From Candidatus Adlerbacteria bacterium RIFCSPHIGHO2_02_FULL_54_18 (GTDB lineage Bacteria; Patescibacteriota; Minisyncoccia; Phycocordibacterales; SBAW01), in assembly GCA_001775445.1 (NCBI GenBank), contig MEWV01000018.1:1-21217 (forward strand): a stretch of DNA of 21,217 nucleotides, given 5' to 3'. This document shows, piece after piece, positions 1 to 7,478 of the stretch. The stretch's first letter is position 1. Each line of letters begins with the position of its first letter. Position numbers and translations under genes: made by a program. The notes under the pieces were generated by a model. It was not told where the DNA came from. It ran no database searches and saw only the letters and a list, made by a program, of their open reading frames with translations.

Positions 1-360
1 GAGCAGGCGGCGGAACATCTCGCGGCTCTCTGTGGAGAGGAAGTCCGCGACTATCCATCCGCGGATAAAGGCAAAGAGTGCCACCGTGACCGCCCGTAGC
101 AAAAAGAGTCCGATGATAAAACCGAGTAGAAAGCGGAAGGAAAACGGGATATGCAAAAAACCGAACATTGTCGCGATGGCGCGGGATATCGGGTCCGCGG
201 GCACGCCGTCCCCGCCGGTCAAGAAGGATAAAAGCGGTATCGCCGCGTTGATGCCCACTCCCTCTAAAAGCGCACCGGTAAACCCGAGCGCTACGAGCCA
301 AAAGAGGTGCCGGCGGTAGGCGCGAAAGACACCCCACATGGTTTTTATGGTGCTTAGCAT
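1..360 (-). CDS. ABC exporter, N-terminal transmembrane part (partial; runs off left edge)
   Basis: Only the first 120 residues are in the window; the gene continues beyond position 1. Reading from the ATG at 358-360, the protein has a short charged N-terminus (FRAYRRHLFW) and then three hydrophobic stretches: about residues 19-47 (contains ALLEGVGINAAIPLLSFL), 65-82 and 83-105. It then enters a cytoplasmic-loop-like segment ending in STESREMFRRLL. This pattern matches the first membrane helices of type I ABC exporters (MsbA/PglK-like half-transporters), whose ATPase domain would lie outside the window. The start is 12 bp after the stop of the SpsF-like gene, so it is probably the next gene of that operon. 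Its position at the end of a sugar-nucleotide operon suggests export or flipping of the lipid-linked glycan. The substrate is inferred, and the nucleotide-binding domain cannot be verified here. Confidence 0.72.
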   Translation of the reverse strand, partial: MLSTIKTMWGVFRAYRRHLFWLVALGFTGALLEGVGINAAIPLLSFLTGGDGVPADPISRAIATMFGFLHIPFSFRFLLGFIIGLFLLRAVTVALFAFIRGWIVADFLSTESREMFRRLL

Positions 361-372
361 ATCCCAGTATAT

Positions 373-1131
373 TTACACATATCCGCCGTACGGGTCCTTT
401 TGTTTGACCTCCGCGTTAAGTGCGGCAAGCGAGGGCTCGACATTAAGCAAATGTACCACGTCCTCCGCGGAAAAGTCGGGATTCTGCGGGAGCAGCTTTT
501 CAAAAATAGCGTTGAGCAACGTGTAATCCTCTGTGGTATCTAGTGTCACGCGCAGCTCCGGCCGACGCATCTTACCTTCGGCGGCCCAGTTGCCGAGCTT
601 GTAGCGTTCGGGATGATTGTAAATATAAAGAGATACGTTCTCTTGGTCGACCGGGTCTCCTGTCAGACGGTTTACTTCCGCGAGCGTCTTGACAGAGAAT
701 ATCTGCACGTCAAACCCCCGCGGAAAAGTGCGCTCAAGAATATTAGACATATAGTCGTACCCTCCTTCTATATACAATGCAATCAAGCGGTCGATATGGC
801 GCCAGTCAATGAGCGGACAGTCGCCGGTTATCTCGACAATGAGGTCGGCTCCGACCGACTGTGCTGCTTCCAACACACGTAGCAGGACATTATCCTCGCT
901 CCCTCGCCACACTTTACAACCTACCTCTTCCGCGAGCGCAACTATAGCATCGTCTGGCACGTTAACAGTGGTCGCGATGACTACCTCATCTATATACTTG
1001 CTGCGGCGCAGGCGGTCGATAAGGCGCTTGAGGTTGGGCTCCCCCGCCATCGGTAACAGGACCTTCCCCGGCAACCTGGTGGAAGTCATGCGCGCCTCAA
1101 TAGTGGCGACTATTTTCTTGCCGTCTTTCAT
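373..1131 (-). CDS. SpsF-like cytidylyltransferase (probable CMP-nonulosonate synthetase)
   Basis: 252 aa, close to the usual length of the SpsF/cytidylyltransferase family (COG1861). The N-terminal nucleotide-binding signature is clear: ATIEARMTSTRLPGK at residues 9-23. It is followed by SEDNVLLR at 78-85 and the metal/nucleotide motif GDCPLID at 103-109. Family members transfer CMP to the product of a NeuB-like synthase. Here the synthase PseI lies three genes upstream in the same operon, so this protein is the best candidate for the PseF step (CMP-pseudaminic acid formation), although it belongs to the SpsF branch and not to the canonical PseF branch. Its ATG overlaps the TGA of the aminotransferase gene (ATGA at 1131-1128), which implies translational coupling. 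Exact substrate is inferred from context. Confidence 0.85.
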   Translation of the reverse strand: MKDGKKIVATIEARMTSTRLPGKVLLPMAGEPNLKRLIDRLRRSKYIDEVVIATTVNVPDDAIVALAEEVGCKVWRGSEDNVLLRVLEAAQSVGADLIVEITGDCPLIDWRHIDRLIALYIEGGYDYMSNILERTFPRGFDVQIFSVKTLAEVNRLTGDPVDQENVSLYIYNHPERYKLGNWAAEGKMRRPELRVTLDTTEDYTLLNAIFEKLLPQNPDFSAEDVVHLLNVEPSLAALNAEVKQKDPYGGYV

Positions 1132-2426
1132 TGCGCGGCGCTCAAGGCATCACGGTGCGCGAGTACTTTTTTGAGCGCGACGACAAAAAGGTCTATCGTT
1201 TCTTTGGTGCGCGGATACTGGCAGAGCTGTGTGGCGACGAGCTCTTTAAAGTGGAGCCGCTCCACGACCGGCAACGAGCCCTTGCGGTAGTCGGGAGCAC
1301 CGCCGTAGCCGTCGTACTCAAACGGAAAATGCGTTTGATTAAAAGCACGCCGTTCCTGGAACATCCGCAAGTGATAGACCGGCTTGACGTATCCTTTGCC
1401 TAAGGGGAATCCCTCCGCTGCCATTGCCTTGCATAGAAGATCGCGTGAGAGGCCGAGTTTACTCTCATCTATCAACAGCGCGTGATTAAAGTATACGTGT
1501 GTATTACCCTCCGGAATATGCGGCGTTGTGATGCCGGGGATGCCGGAAAGCTGCGCGGTCAGATACTCGCACAACCCGACCTTGTGCGCGTTAAACCGCT
1601 CCAACTTCTCCAATTGCTCGTAGGCGACCGCGGCCTCCAACTCGGTCATGCGGTAGTTGCTCCCGAAAATAGGCCCTGCATCGTAGCCGGGCAGGTCGTC
1701 CACCACCGACTCGCCATGATTGCGCAGCAACTGCGCGCGCAACGCGTAGTTATCGTCGTTGGTCACCAGCACGCCGCCCTCTCCGCACTGCGCCACCTTG
1801 TTGACGTTAAAACTGAACATCCCCACATCGCCGATGGTGCCGGCGTACCGCCCTTTATACTTTGCGGCGGGCGACTGCGCGTTGTCCTCAATCACCTTCA
1901 GATTATGCTCTTTGGCGATAGCCATAATCGCGTCCATGTCGGCGGATTGTCCGAACAAATGCACCACCAAAATTGCTTTGGTGTATTTGGTAATCTTTTC
2001 GCGGACGGACTTTGGGTCCAGGCAAAACGTCCTCGGGTCGATGTCGGCAAAGACCGGCACGGCGCCGTTCATCACTACGCACACTGCCGAGGCGGCCATA
2101 GTGTAGGGAGGCACAATGACCTCGTCACAGGGGCCGATGCCGAGCGCGGCGATGGTGCCGTGCAGCGCCGTCGTGCCGGAGTTAAAGGAGACCGCGTGCT
2201 TAACGCCAAAATACTGCGCAAAACGCGCCTCGAAGCGCCGCACTTCGGCGCCGCCGTAAAATTTATCTCCTGCCACTCCGACAAATCCGGAGAGCGGCCC
2301 GCCGCGCAGTACCCGCGCCGTAGCCGCCACCTCCTCCTCGCCGACATTATGCGGCGACGGAAGGGGCTCCTGTAACGTCGGCCTTCCGCCAAGCAATGCG
2401 GGCTTTCCTTGTGTTTCAGTATCCAT
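1128..2426 (-). CDS. DegT/DnrJ/EryC1/StrS family sugar aminotransferase
   Basis: 432 aa from the ATG at 2424-2426. The open frame extends to 2573, but the extra 49 residues lie inside the preceding oxidoreductase gene and do not look like this family. The PLP-dependent fold is supported by FNSGTTALHG at residues 81-90, IEDNAQSPAAKYKG at 179-192 (PLP-nitrogen Asp181) and SFNVNKVAQCGEGG at 205-218, where Lys210 is the Schiff-base lysine. The family transaminates keto-sugars. The gene starts 5 bp after the stop of a Gfo/Idh/MocA oxidoreductase. An NAD-dependent oxidation followed by transamination is the arrangement used to replace a sugar hydroxyl by an amine, as in the WlbA/WlbE pair. This is distinct from the PseC enzyme encoded elsewhere in the window, so a second amino-sugar step is implied; its substrate is unknown. 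Confidence 0.9.
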   Translation of the reverse strand: MDTETQGKPALLGGRPTLQEPLPSPHNVGEEEVAATARVLRGGPLSGFVGVAGDKFYGGAEVRRFEARFAQYFGVKHAVSFNSGTTALHGTIAALGIGPCDEVIVPPYTMAASAVCVVMNGAVPVFADIDPRTFCLDPKSVREKITKYTKAILVVHLFGQSADMDAIMAIAKEHNLKVIEDNAQSPAAKYKGRYAGTIGDVGMFSFNVNKVAQCGEGGVLVTNDDNYALRAQLLRNHGESVVDDLPGYDAGPIFGSNYRMTELEAAVAYEQLEKLERFNAHKVGLCEYLTAQLSGIPGITTPHIPEGNTHVYFNHALLIDESKLGLSRDLLCKAMAAEGFPLGKGYVKPVYHLRMFQERRAFNQTHFPFEYDGYGGAPDYRKGSLPVVERLHFKELVATQLCQYPRTKETIDLFVVALKKVLAHRDALSAAQ

Positions 2427-2431
2427 AGTTA

Positions 2432-3442
2432 TTAAATAAGTATTTTCTTTCCGTCCCCGATTGCGCTCTGCAAGAGGCCATCGAGTATTTGCATCGTATG
2501 ATACCCTCCATCGAGGGTGCTCTCCGGCGTAGCTTTGCCATCCAAGCAATCGACTAGGTGGGCAAGAGTACATGCGAGCATGCTGCGGTCGTCACACTGC
2601 GCCTCGGCTGCCTTCCAATCCAACTCGCGCACGCCGGCAAAGGTGACCCCGTCTCTAACGGGCACCCACTCAAACCGCAAGCCATTTTGGCCTATAAAAA
2701 GTGCGCCCTTCTTCCCCACTATCCGTATTTCGTGTATGCCAAAACTACCGGAGTCAAAACTCTGCAGTGCCGCGACTGCTCCCTTTTGAAATCCGACCAT
2801 GCCGTCGACGTTCTTTCCGCCGAAAGGCGCGGCCATATTTTGAGCATTGTGGATGCCGGAGGCCCATGCCGCTTTGTCGTCGAGCAGAAACTGCAGCGCA
2901 TCCGCGATGTGCGTGCCGTTGTTAAGCAGTCCGTTTGCGTAGTAGGCCGTTATCTGCTGTATATCGCCCAGCGTCCCCGCCGCTATTTTTTCGCGCGCGG
3001 CGCGGAAGAGCGGCAGGAACCGCCGCTGATGGTTGACTATGATTATAGAATCAGAATTCTTCGCGAGCGCAATCATCCTTTGCGCCGCCTCGAGCGTATC
3101 GCTCACCGGTTTTTCGCAGATTATCGCGGAGGTTTTGAGCTCGAGCGCGAGCGATAGCATTTCTTCGTGCGTACCGGGCGGCGTGGCGATGACGACGATG
3201 TCGGGCCGCAGTTTTTCCAAACATTCGTGCGCGTCTGCAAAGGTCGAGACAGTGTAATAATCGCCCGCTACTTTAAGCGCGGCGGGGTCCGGGTCAACAA
3301 GTGCCACAAGCTCGGTGCGAGGGCTGGCTTTGAGTGCCGCCGCGTGCGAGGCGGGTTTGGGTATCCCGCTATGCATCTCGAATGTGGCACCCACCTTGCC
3401 GCACCCAATGACCACCCCGCGGTATCGCTTCTGGGTATTCAT
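2432..3442 (-). CDS. Gfo/Idh/MocA family NAD(P)-dependent oxidoreductase
   Basis: 336 aa. The N-terminal Rossmann domain starts with VVIGCGKVGA (residues 10-19, glycines 13, 15 and 18). An acidic residue follows the second strand (VALVDPDP, 46-53), and the family hallmark EKP lies at 110-112. The C-terminal part has the catalytic-type NGTHIAD at 175-181, with His178 and Asp181 in the usual places. Family members oxidise sugar or inositol hydroxyls. The ATG overlaps the PseI stop (ATGA at 3442-3439), and the downstream aminotransferase begins 5 bp after this gene's stop. The pair probably converts a hydroxyl to an amino group on a sugar nucleotide or nonulosonate. Which carbon is modified cannot be read from the sequence. 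Confidence 0.9.
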   Translation of the reverse strand: MNTQKRYRGVVIGCGKVGATFEMHSGIPKPASHAAALKASPRTELVALVDPDPAALKVAGDYYTVSTFADAHECLEKLRPDIVVIATPPGTHEEMLSLALELKTSAIICEKPVSDTLEAAQRMIALAKNSDSIIIVNHQRRFLPLFRAAREKIAAGTLGDIQQITAYYANGLLNNGTHIADALQFLLDDKAAWASGIHNAQNMAAPFGGKNVDGMVGFQKGAVAALQSFDSGSFGIHEIRIVGKKGALFIGQNGLRFEWVPVRDGVTFAGVRELDWKAAEAQCDDRSMLACTLAHLVDCLDGKATPESTLDGGYHTMQILDGLLQSAIGDGKKILI

Positions 3443-4482
3443 ACAATAAGATTTTTGCGCAAGGGGGTGGCGCGGGCAATGTCGCGCGCGGCGCGCTTGC
3501 CCAACACCGAGCGGTAGAACTTCGGTGCCATCCCGTTGCCGGGGCGGATAGAGCGCACATTTTCTTTAGTAAAACGCTCCCCTTTTTTTATATCCTTGAC
3601 AACAAAGAGCGACTTGCGGAAGTGGAGATTTTCTTTTTCTCCACCTGAAAGCGTGTAGGAAGGCGTGCCCACGGCAGCTTCGGTCGCACGAATGGACGCG
3701 ACGAGGGCTTTAAACTCCTTTGGCTCCATCGAGAAGGACGCGTCCGGGCCGCCGTCGCGCCGTCGCATGGTCAAATGTTTCTCGATGACCACAGCACCGA
3801 GCGCCACCGCCGCTACCGCGGTGTCGTTGCTCATCGTATGGTCGGAGAGTCCCGCCCCGACTTTAAACCGCTTTTTTAAATCGGGAATATTCGCGAGATG
3901 CATGTCGCGCGACTGCGCCGGATAGGAGCTTACACACTGCAGGAGCACTATCTCTTTGGTGCCGAATTTCTGCAGCGTCTTCACGGCAAGGGAGATCTCT
4001 TTAAGCGTCGCCATGCCGCGCGACATAATGACCGGTTTGCGCGTTTTGCCTATCCGCTCAAGAAGCGGGATATCGACGACTTCAAAGGAAGCGACCTTAT
4101 AGATAGGAGCGCCGAGCTTCTCTAAAAAAACCACCGCCGTTGTATCAAAAGGAGAAGAGAAACATACCATCCCCCGCCGCTTTGCCCGAGCAAAAAGTTT
4201 TTTATGCCACGCCCACGGCGTCGTCGCCTCGCCGTAGAGCTCGTAGAGGGTCTTGCCCCTCCATGCGCGGTTCGCAGATTTGACAACGAACTCCGGGCGG
4301 GCGGAATTAAGTGTAATAGTGTCGGGGGTATAGGTCTGGAGTTTGACTGCGTCAGCACCGGCATCTGCCGCGGCATCTATTATTTTAAGTGCGTGTTTGA
4401 GGTCACCGTTGTGATTGCCAGAGAGCTCAGCCACGACAAAAACGGGCTTACCCGCCCCCACCTCGCGGTTGGCTATCTTCAT
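3439..4482 (-). CDS. pseI: Pseudaminic acid synthase (NeuB family)
   Basis: 347 aa from the ATG at 4480-4482. A GTG-initiated extension to 4518 would add a 12-residue hydrophobic tail that the family lacks. The enzyme condenses a 2,4-diacetamido-2,4,6-trideoxyhexose with phosphoenolpyruvate to form the nine-carbon pseudaminic acid. Family signatures are AELSGNHNG (residues 18-26), AGADAVKLQTYTPDTITL (41-58), WRGKTLYELYGEATTPWAWH (74-93), SSPFD (109-113) and a later GLSDHT and IEKHLT. The W-G-TLY-LY-EA-TPW-WH block favours the PseI branch over sialic or legionaminic acid synthases. The C-terminal about 60 residues (KSLFVVKDIKKGERFTKENV onward) form the SAF/antifreeze-like domain normal for NeuB proteins. 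It is second in an operon behind the YdcF-like gene. PseB and PseC are encoded 4-5 kb upstream, which supports the Pse assignment. Confidence 0.92.
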   Translation of the reverse strand: MKIANREVGAGKPVFVVAELSGNHNGDLKHALKIIDAAADAGADAVKLQTYTPDTITLNSARPEFVVKSANRAWRGKTLYELYGEATTPWAWHKKLFARAKRRGMVCFSSPFDTTAVVFLEKLGAPIYKVASFEVVDIPLLERIGKTRKPVIMSRGMATLKEISLAVKTLQKFGTKEIVLLQCVSSYPAQSRDMHLANIPDLKKRFKVGAGLSDHTMSNDTAVAAVALGAVVIEKHLTMRRRDGGPDASFSMEPKEFKALVASIRATEAAVGTPSYTLSGGEKENLHFRKSLFVVKDIKKGERFTKENVRSIRPGNGMAPKFYRSVLGKRAARDIARATPLRKNLIV

Positions 4483-4518
4483 GCTTATATACAACACTAT
4501 TTTTAATAAAAAAGACAC

Positions 4519-5112
4519 CTACCGAAACCGGTAAGTGCCGTCGCGGATTTGCTCCGCCCCCTGTTGCTCTTTTTTGATGCGCGCCAACACGGCGGGCAAC
4601 TTACGCACCGCTGCGATGGTATCTTGCCACTCCTCCGGGTACTCGCGTACAAGTACCTCCTCCGCCGCGATGAACTCCGGGTGCATAGTGTGTAGCGTTG
4701 AAAGTTCTTCCCGGTATTCGAGCATCGCTTTTAGACGCGGCAAGTGCCACTCGTTGGAGATAATCTGCAAGTGCGCTGGCCGCTCCCGCACGGCGATTTT
4801 TTGTAGCTCGAGCAACTGCACATAACTACTGTGTGATTGTTCCTCAAGCAGTATTTGATGTACGGGAACTCCAAACTCGATAAGCTCTTTTTGCATTACC
4901 GAAGCGATAGAAGGGCGTGAACCTTCTGCATACCCGCCTTGCACCAGCAGCGTCACATCCTTCTGCGACTCGGCAAGATAAGCACCGGCAACGACTCGAA
5001 ATCGGTCTAAGGTTACTCCGCTTTGGTCACCAGGTCCGTCGAGACCGTTTGTACGCCACACGCCCCCATCATTCCAGATATCAGCGCCTAAGATAGAGAT
5101 GAGTTTTTTCAT
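4519..5112 (-). CDS. YdcF/SanA-like DUF218 domain protein
   Basis: 197 aa. Recognised as a DUF218-type protein by its order of motifs: VQGGYAEG (residues 57-64), a helix that ends in GVPVHQILLEEQS (81-93), and SNEWHLPRLKAM (119-130), which corresponds to the family's S-x-x-x-H-x-x-R signature (His123, Arg126). DUF218 proteins (YdcF, SanA, ElyC) are linked to envelope biogenesis, but their reaction is poorly defined. No signal peptide or membrane helix is visible, unlike SanA and ElyC, so the protein is probably cytoplasmic like YdcF. It is first in its operon, with a strong promoter and a GAAAGG ribosome-binding site at 5124-5119 placed 6 nt before the ATG. A role in the glycan pathway is suggested only by the operon. 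Confidence 0.78.
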   Translation of the reverse strand: MKKLISILGADIWNDGGVWRTNGLDGPGDQSGVTLDRFRVVAGAYLAESQKDVTLLVQGGYAEGSRPSIASVMQKELIEFGVPVHQILLEEQSHSSYVQLLELQKIAVRERPAHLQIISNEWHLPRLKAMLEYREELSTLHTMHPEFIAAEEVLVREYPEEWQDTIAAVRKLPAVLARIKKEQQGAEQIRDGTYRFR

Positions 5113-5118
5113 AGCTTG

Positions 5119-5124
5119 CCTTTC
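5119..5124 (-). promoter_or_regulatory. Shine-Dalgarno site of the YdcF-like gene
   Basis: On the minus strand the bases read GAAAGG, 6 nt before the ATG at 5110-5112. This is one of the few recognisable ribosome-binding sites in the window and fixes the start of this gene. Confidence 0.6.
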
Positions 5125-5128
5125 GATA

Positions 5129-5157
5129 TTGACCTTCTAGCAACTTTATACTAGAAT
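5129..5157 (+). promoter_or_regulatory. Sigma-70-type promoter of the PseH-like acetyltransferase gene
   Basis: TTGACC (5129-5134) is followed after exactly 17 bp by TAGAAT (5152-5157). Predicted transcription start is near 5164, about 24 nt before the ATG at 5188. A TATACT at 5147-5152 looks tempting as a -10 element but is only 12 bp from the -35. The promoter shares 13 bp with the divergent minus-strand promoter. Confidence 0.6.
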
Positions 5158-5173
5158 TAACACAGAAAGTCAA
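5145..5173 (-). promoter_or_regulatory. Sigma-70-type promoter of the ydcF-like/pseI operon
   Basis: On the minus strand TTGACT (5173-5168) is followed after exactly 17 bp by TATAAA (5150-5145). Predicted start of transcription is near 5138, giving a leader of about 26 nt. It overlaps the oppositely oriented promoter at 5129-5157. Confidence 0.7.
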
Positions 5174-5187
5174 AGAAAGATAGTGAA

Positions 5188-5631
5188 ATGAAAATCTTAC
5201 CTACACTAAATCTGCGGTCTGTAAGCATGGACGATGCTCAAGCGCTTTTTCTGTGGCGCAACGACCCCGACACCCGTCGTAACTCAATCAACACCGAACC
5301 GGTCGCATGGGAGGGTCATGTTGCATGGCTCACGAAGTCACTCGGGATGCCCACCCGCAAGCTCTATGTCGCAGAAGTGGGTGGAACTCCCGTCGGCACC
5401 GTGCGCGCCGATAACGAAAATGGGATAGAAGAGCTGTCTTGGACCGTCGCGCCTGAGGCGCGTGGCAAAGGGTTCGGAAAAATGATGGTGCTGCAATTCG
5501 TGCAAGAGAAACTTCGTGGAGAAAAAATTATTGCCCGCATAAAAGACGGCAACCCCGCATCGGCAGCTATTGCTAAGGCGCTTGGGCTATCCCCCGGCCC
5601 AGCAGAGGACAATACTGCGACTTGGCGTTAA
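5188..5631 (+). CDS. GNAT N-acetyltransferase, PseH-like
   Basis: 147 aa, a minimal single-domain GNAT protein. The N-terminus LRSVSMDDAQALFLWRNDP (residues 9-27) resembles the PseH/RimJ-type acceptor region, and the acetyl-CoA pyrophosphate loop is APEARGKGFGKMM at 88-100. In the pseudaminic pathway PseH acetylates the 4-amino group made by PseC, and this gene lies between the pseC block and pseI, so it is a good candidate. A second GNAT gene at 12791-13327 is the alternative. It is the only plus-strand gene within the sugar cluster. It has its own promoter, and its stop codon overlaps the stop of the convergent amidotransferase gene (TTAA at 5628-5631). Membership of the family is clear; the substrate is inferred. 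Confidence 0.85.
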   Translation: MKILPTLNLRSVSMDDAQALFLWRNDPDTRRNSINTEPVAWEGHVAWLTKSLGMPTRKLYVAEVGGTPVGTVRADNENGIEELSWTVAPEARGKGFGKMMVLQFVQEKLRGEKIIARIKDGNPASAAIAKALGLSPGPAEDNTATWR

Positions 5632-6764
5632 GCGTAGTCGCGGTATTTTTTTATTAGGTCGCCCATTCCGTCGCGCTTGAGGTTCCCCTGCCCGTCGGTT
5701 TCAAACAGCGCTTTGTCAGTAAACGAGTCCACCACTTTGTCGAACTCGGCCTCCGATATGCCGGAGTATTTCAAAAATTCCGCGATGGCTTTGCGCGGGC
5801 GCTTGCCGTCGTACTGCTCCACCAGTTTTACTCCCTCCTCCCTACTTATGCGGCCGTTGCGGATGTCGAGGCACGCATGGTCTGTCGCCCGGCTAAACCC
5901 AAACTTTACGAACTTCAGTAGATCATGTACGGCATAAGTCGCCTCATCCAAGTTTTCGTAATTAAGATAAGTGCATTCAACCGGCCCATCTTCTTTAACC
6001 GAGAAGCCGCGCGTGCGAACCAACTCCACTTGCGGCCGGGCATCCCACTTAAAGTAGTAGCCCAAAAATACACCGGTGATGCCGGCCTCCTTGAGTTCGG
6101 TGTCAGATGGATAGCGGTACGGTACGAGATCCTCTTTTTTAATGCCATCCACGCCAACCATGTCGTCCACACGCAGGCCTAAGAGTCCTCCAAACTCCTC
6201 CAGCCACCGGCGGTCGAGCGTGTTCTTCATCCGCGCGGCCTTAGGGCCGCCGTACTCGAGCTGAGAGTTCTCTCCCCAGATGATGAGCGGGATTTTGTAT
6301 GCGACCGCGAGCCGCACCGGGAAGGTAAATATACCCACATGGTTCGGCCACTCGTGGTCGCCCACGCGCCGGAAGCCCTCCATTATCATCTTTTTATACA
6401 CCTCCGGGTTTTTCTTCAGTTCAATCATATCGCCAAATTGCCGGATATTCTCCAAGTTTTTACGCCCCAACTCGGTGCGCACAGTGGGCTCAAAATGCAC
6501 AAGGAGTGGATTGAGTCCCCACTGTCGTATCAGATATGCTTGATAGGTGCTGTCCTTACCGCCGGAGACGGGGATGATGCAGTCGTATTTCGAGTCGTCC
6601 TTGTTTTTAAACTTCTCCACCAGTTCCTTAAACTCGGCCTCGCGGGCCTTCCAGTCGATGGTGTTCTTGAGCGCCGCCGACTGGCACGCGTCGCATACGC
6701 CCTCCACGTCAAACGAGAGGTCGGGCTTCGTATCAGGCATGACGCATTTTTTACAATAGCGCAT
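5628..6764 (-). CDS. pseA: N-acetyl-sugar amidotransferase, PseA/WbpG family (copy 1)
   Basis: 378 aa. Two Cys pairs at the N-terminus (Cys4, Cys7, Cys24, Cys27; YCKKCVMPDT and GVCDACQ) form the family's metal-binding knuckle. The ATP-pyrophosphatase loop is PVSGGKDS at residues 65-72. Family members convert an N-acetyl group into an acetamidino group, using ATP and ammonia. They act on pseudaminic acid in Campylobacter (PseA) and on UDP-ManNAc3NAcA in Pseudomonas (WbpG). The gene begins 12 bp after the HisF-like gene, which with HisH forms the expected ammonia supplier. So HisH, HisF and this protein are probably a functional unit. It ends tail to tail with the PseH-like gene. A second family member is encoded at 11601-12788; which one acts on which sugar is not known. 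Confidence 0.9.
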   Translation of the reverse strand: MRYCKKCVMPDTKPDLSFDVEGVCDACQSAALKNTIDWKAREAEFKELVEKFKNKDDSKYDCIIPVSGGKDSTYQAYLIRQWGLNPLLVHFEPTVRTELGRKNLENIRQFGDMIELKKNPEVYKKMIMEGFRRVGDHEWPNHVGIFTFPVRLAVAYKIPLIIWGENSQLEYGGPKAARMKNTLDRRWLEEFGGLLGLRVDDMVGVDGIKKEDLVPYRYPSDTELKEAGITGVFLGYYFKWDARPQVELVRTRGFSVKEDGPVECTYLNYENLDEATYAVHDLLKFVKFGFSRATDHACLDIRNGRISREEGVKLVEQYDGKRPRKAIAEFLKYSGISEAEFDKVVDSFTDKALFETDGQGNLKRDGMGDLIKKYRDYA

Positions 6765-6776
6765 AAAACTATAGTA

Positions 6777-7478
6777 CTAGAGGCGCGCGGGAATGCCAGC
6801 ATCCGCGAGCGCTTTTTTTATCATCTGCGGAGTGGTCTGCGTGTACTGGAATATGCTCGCCGCCGCGACTGCGGAGGCACCGTGTACGACCGCTTCCACG
6901 CAGTGTACGGGAAGCCCCGCTCCGCCACAGGCAATGACGGGTATCCGTACCGCCTTGCTCACCGCCTCTATAAGCGAGAGATTGTAGCCCTCCATAACTC
7001 CGTCGTGACTTATCGACGTAAGCAGAATTTCCCCCGCGCCTCGCGTCTGTGCCTCCTTAGCCCAGGTAACCGCGCCCGCAACGTCCTCTCCAACATCTAT
7101 CGAGACCACGATACATTGGCTCCCGTAGCGTTGTGCCCCAGCATCAATGAGCTCGGGGTTCTCGAGCGCCCCGGTATTTATCGAAACCTTGTCCGCACCG
7201 CTGGTAAGCAATGTTTGGATGTCCTCAAGCGTCCGCACGCCGCCACCGAGCGTCACGGGCATAAAGCACTCTTTCGTTACTTCCCGTAAAAGGTCCGGCC
7301 TAATCCCGCGCGCGCTCGCATCAAGGTCAAGAAATATAAGTTCGTCAACGTCGCGTGCGTTGAAAACCCGAACCGCGGCGATGTAGGAGCCGATATTGCG
7401 GTGATTGGAAAAACGCACGCTCTTGACCAAGCGTTCGTTCTTAATGGTCATGACCGGTATGACGCGTGTTTTAAGCAT
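6777..7478 (-). CDS. hisF: HisF-like cyclase-fold subunit of an ammonia-supplying pair (not histidine synthesis)
   Basis: 233 aa TIM-barrel protein closely resembling HisF: ELIFLDLDASARG, TLGGGVRTLEDIQTLL, GADKVSINTGAL, a VVSIDV strand (the position of HisF Asp130) and the phosphate-binding VIACGGAG. The N-terminal catalytic block of true HisF, IPCLDV, is IPVMTI here (residues 7-12), so the catalytic Asp11 is Thr11. Such HisF paralogues accompany HisH and WbpG/PseA in polysaccharide clusters, where they channel ammonia and do not form an imidazole ring. The gene overlaps the hisH stop by one base (TAATG at 7480-7476) and is followed after 12 bp by the amidotransferase. The absence of any other histidine gene supports a glycan role. 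Confidence 0.9.
   Translation of the reverse strand: MLKTRVIPVMTIKNERLVKSVRFSNHRNIGSYIAAVRVFNARDVDELIFLDLDASARGIRPDLLREVTKECFMPVTLGGGVRTLEDIQTLLTSGADKVSINTGALENPELIDAGAQRYGSQCIVVSIDVGEDVAGAVTWAKEAQTRGAGEILLTSISHDGVMEGYNLSLIEAVSKAVRIPVIACGGAGLPVHCVEAVVHGASAVAAASIFQYTQTTPQMIKKALADAGIPARL

Noticed and set aside
1128..2573. 481-residue form of the DegT aminotransferase
   Set aside because: The first 49 residues overlap the oxidoreductase gene and do not resemble the family; the ATG at 2426 fits.
6339..7289. 316-codon plus-strand open frame
   Set aside because: It lies opposite hisF and pseA, which have complete motifs; its translation has no family features and is a by-product of GC-rich coding sequence. 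The same applies to the 297-codon frame at 1482-2375.
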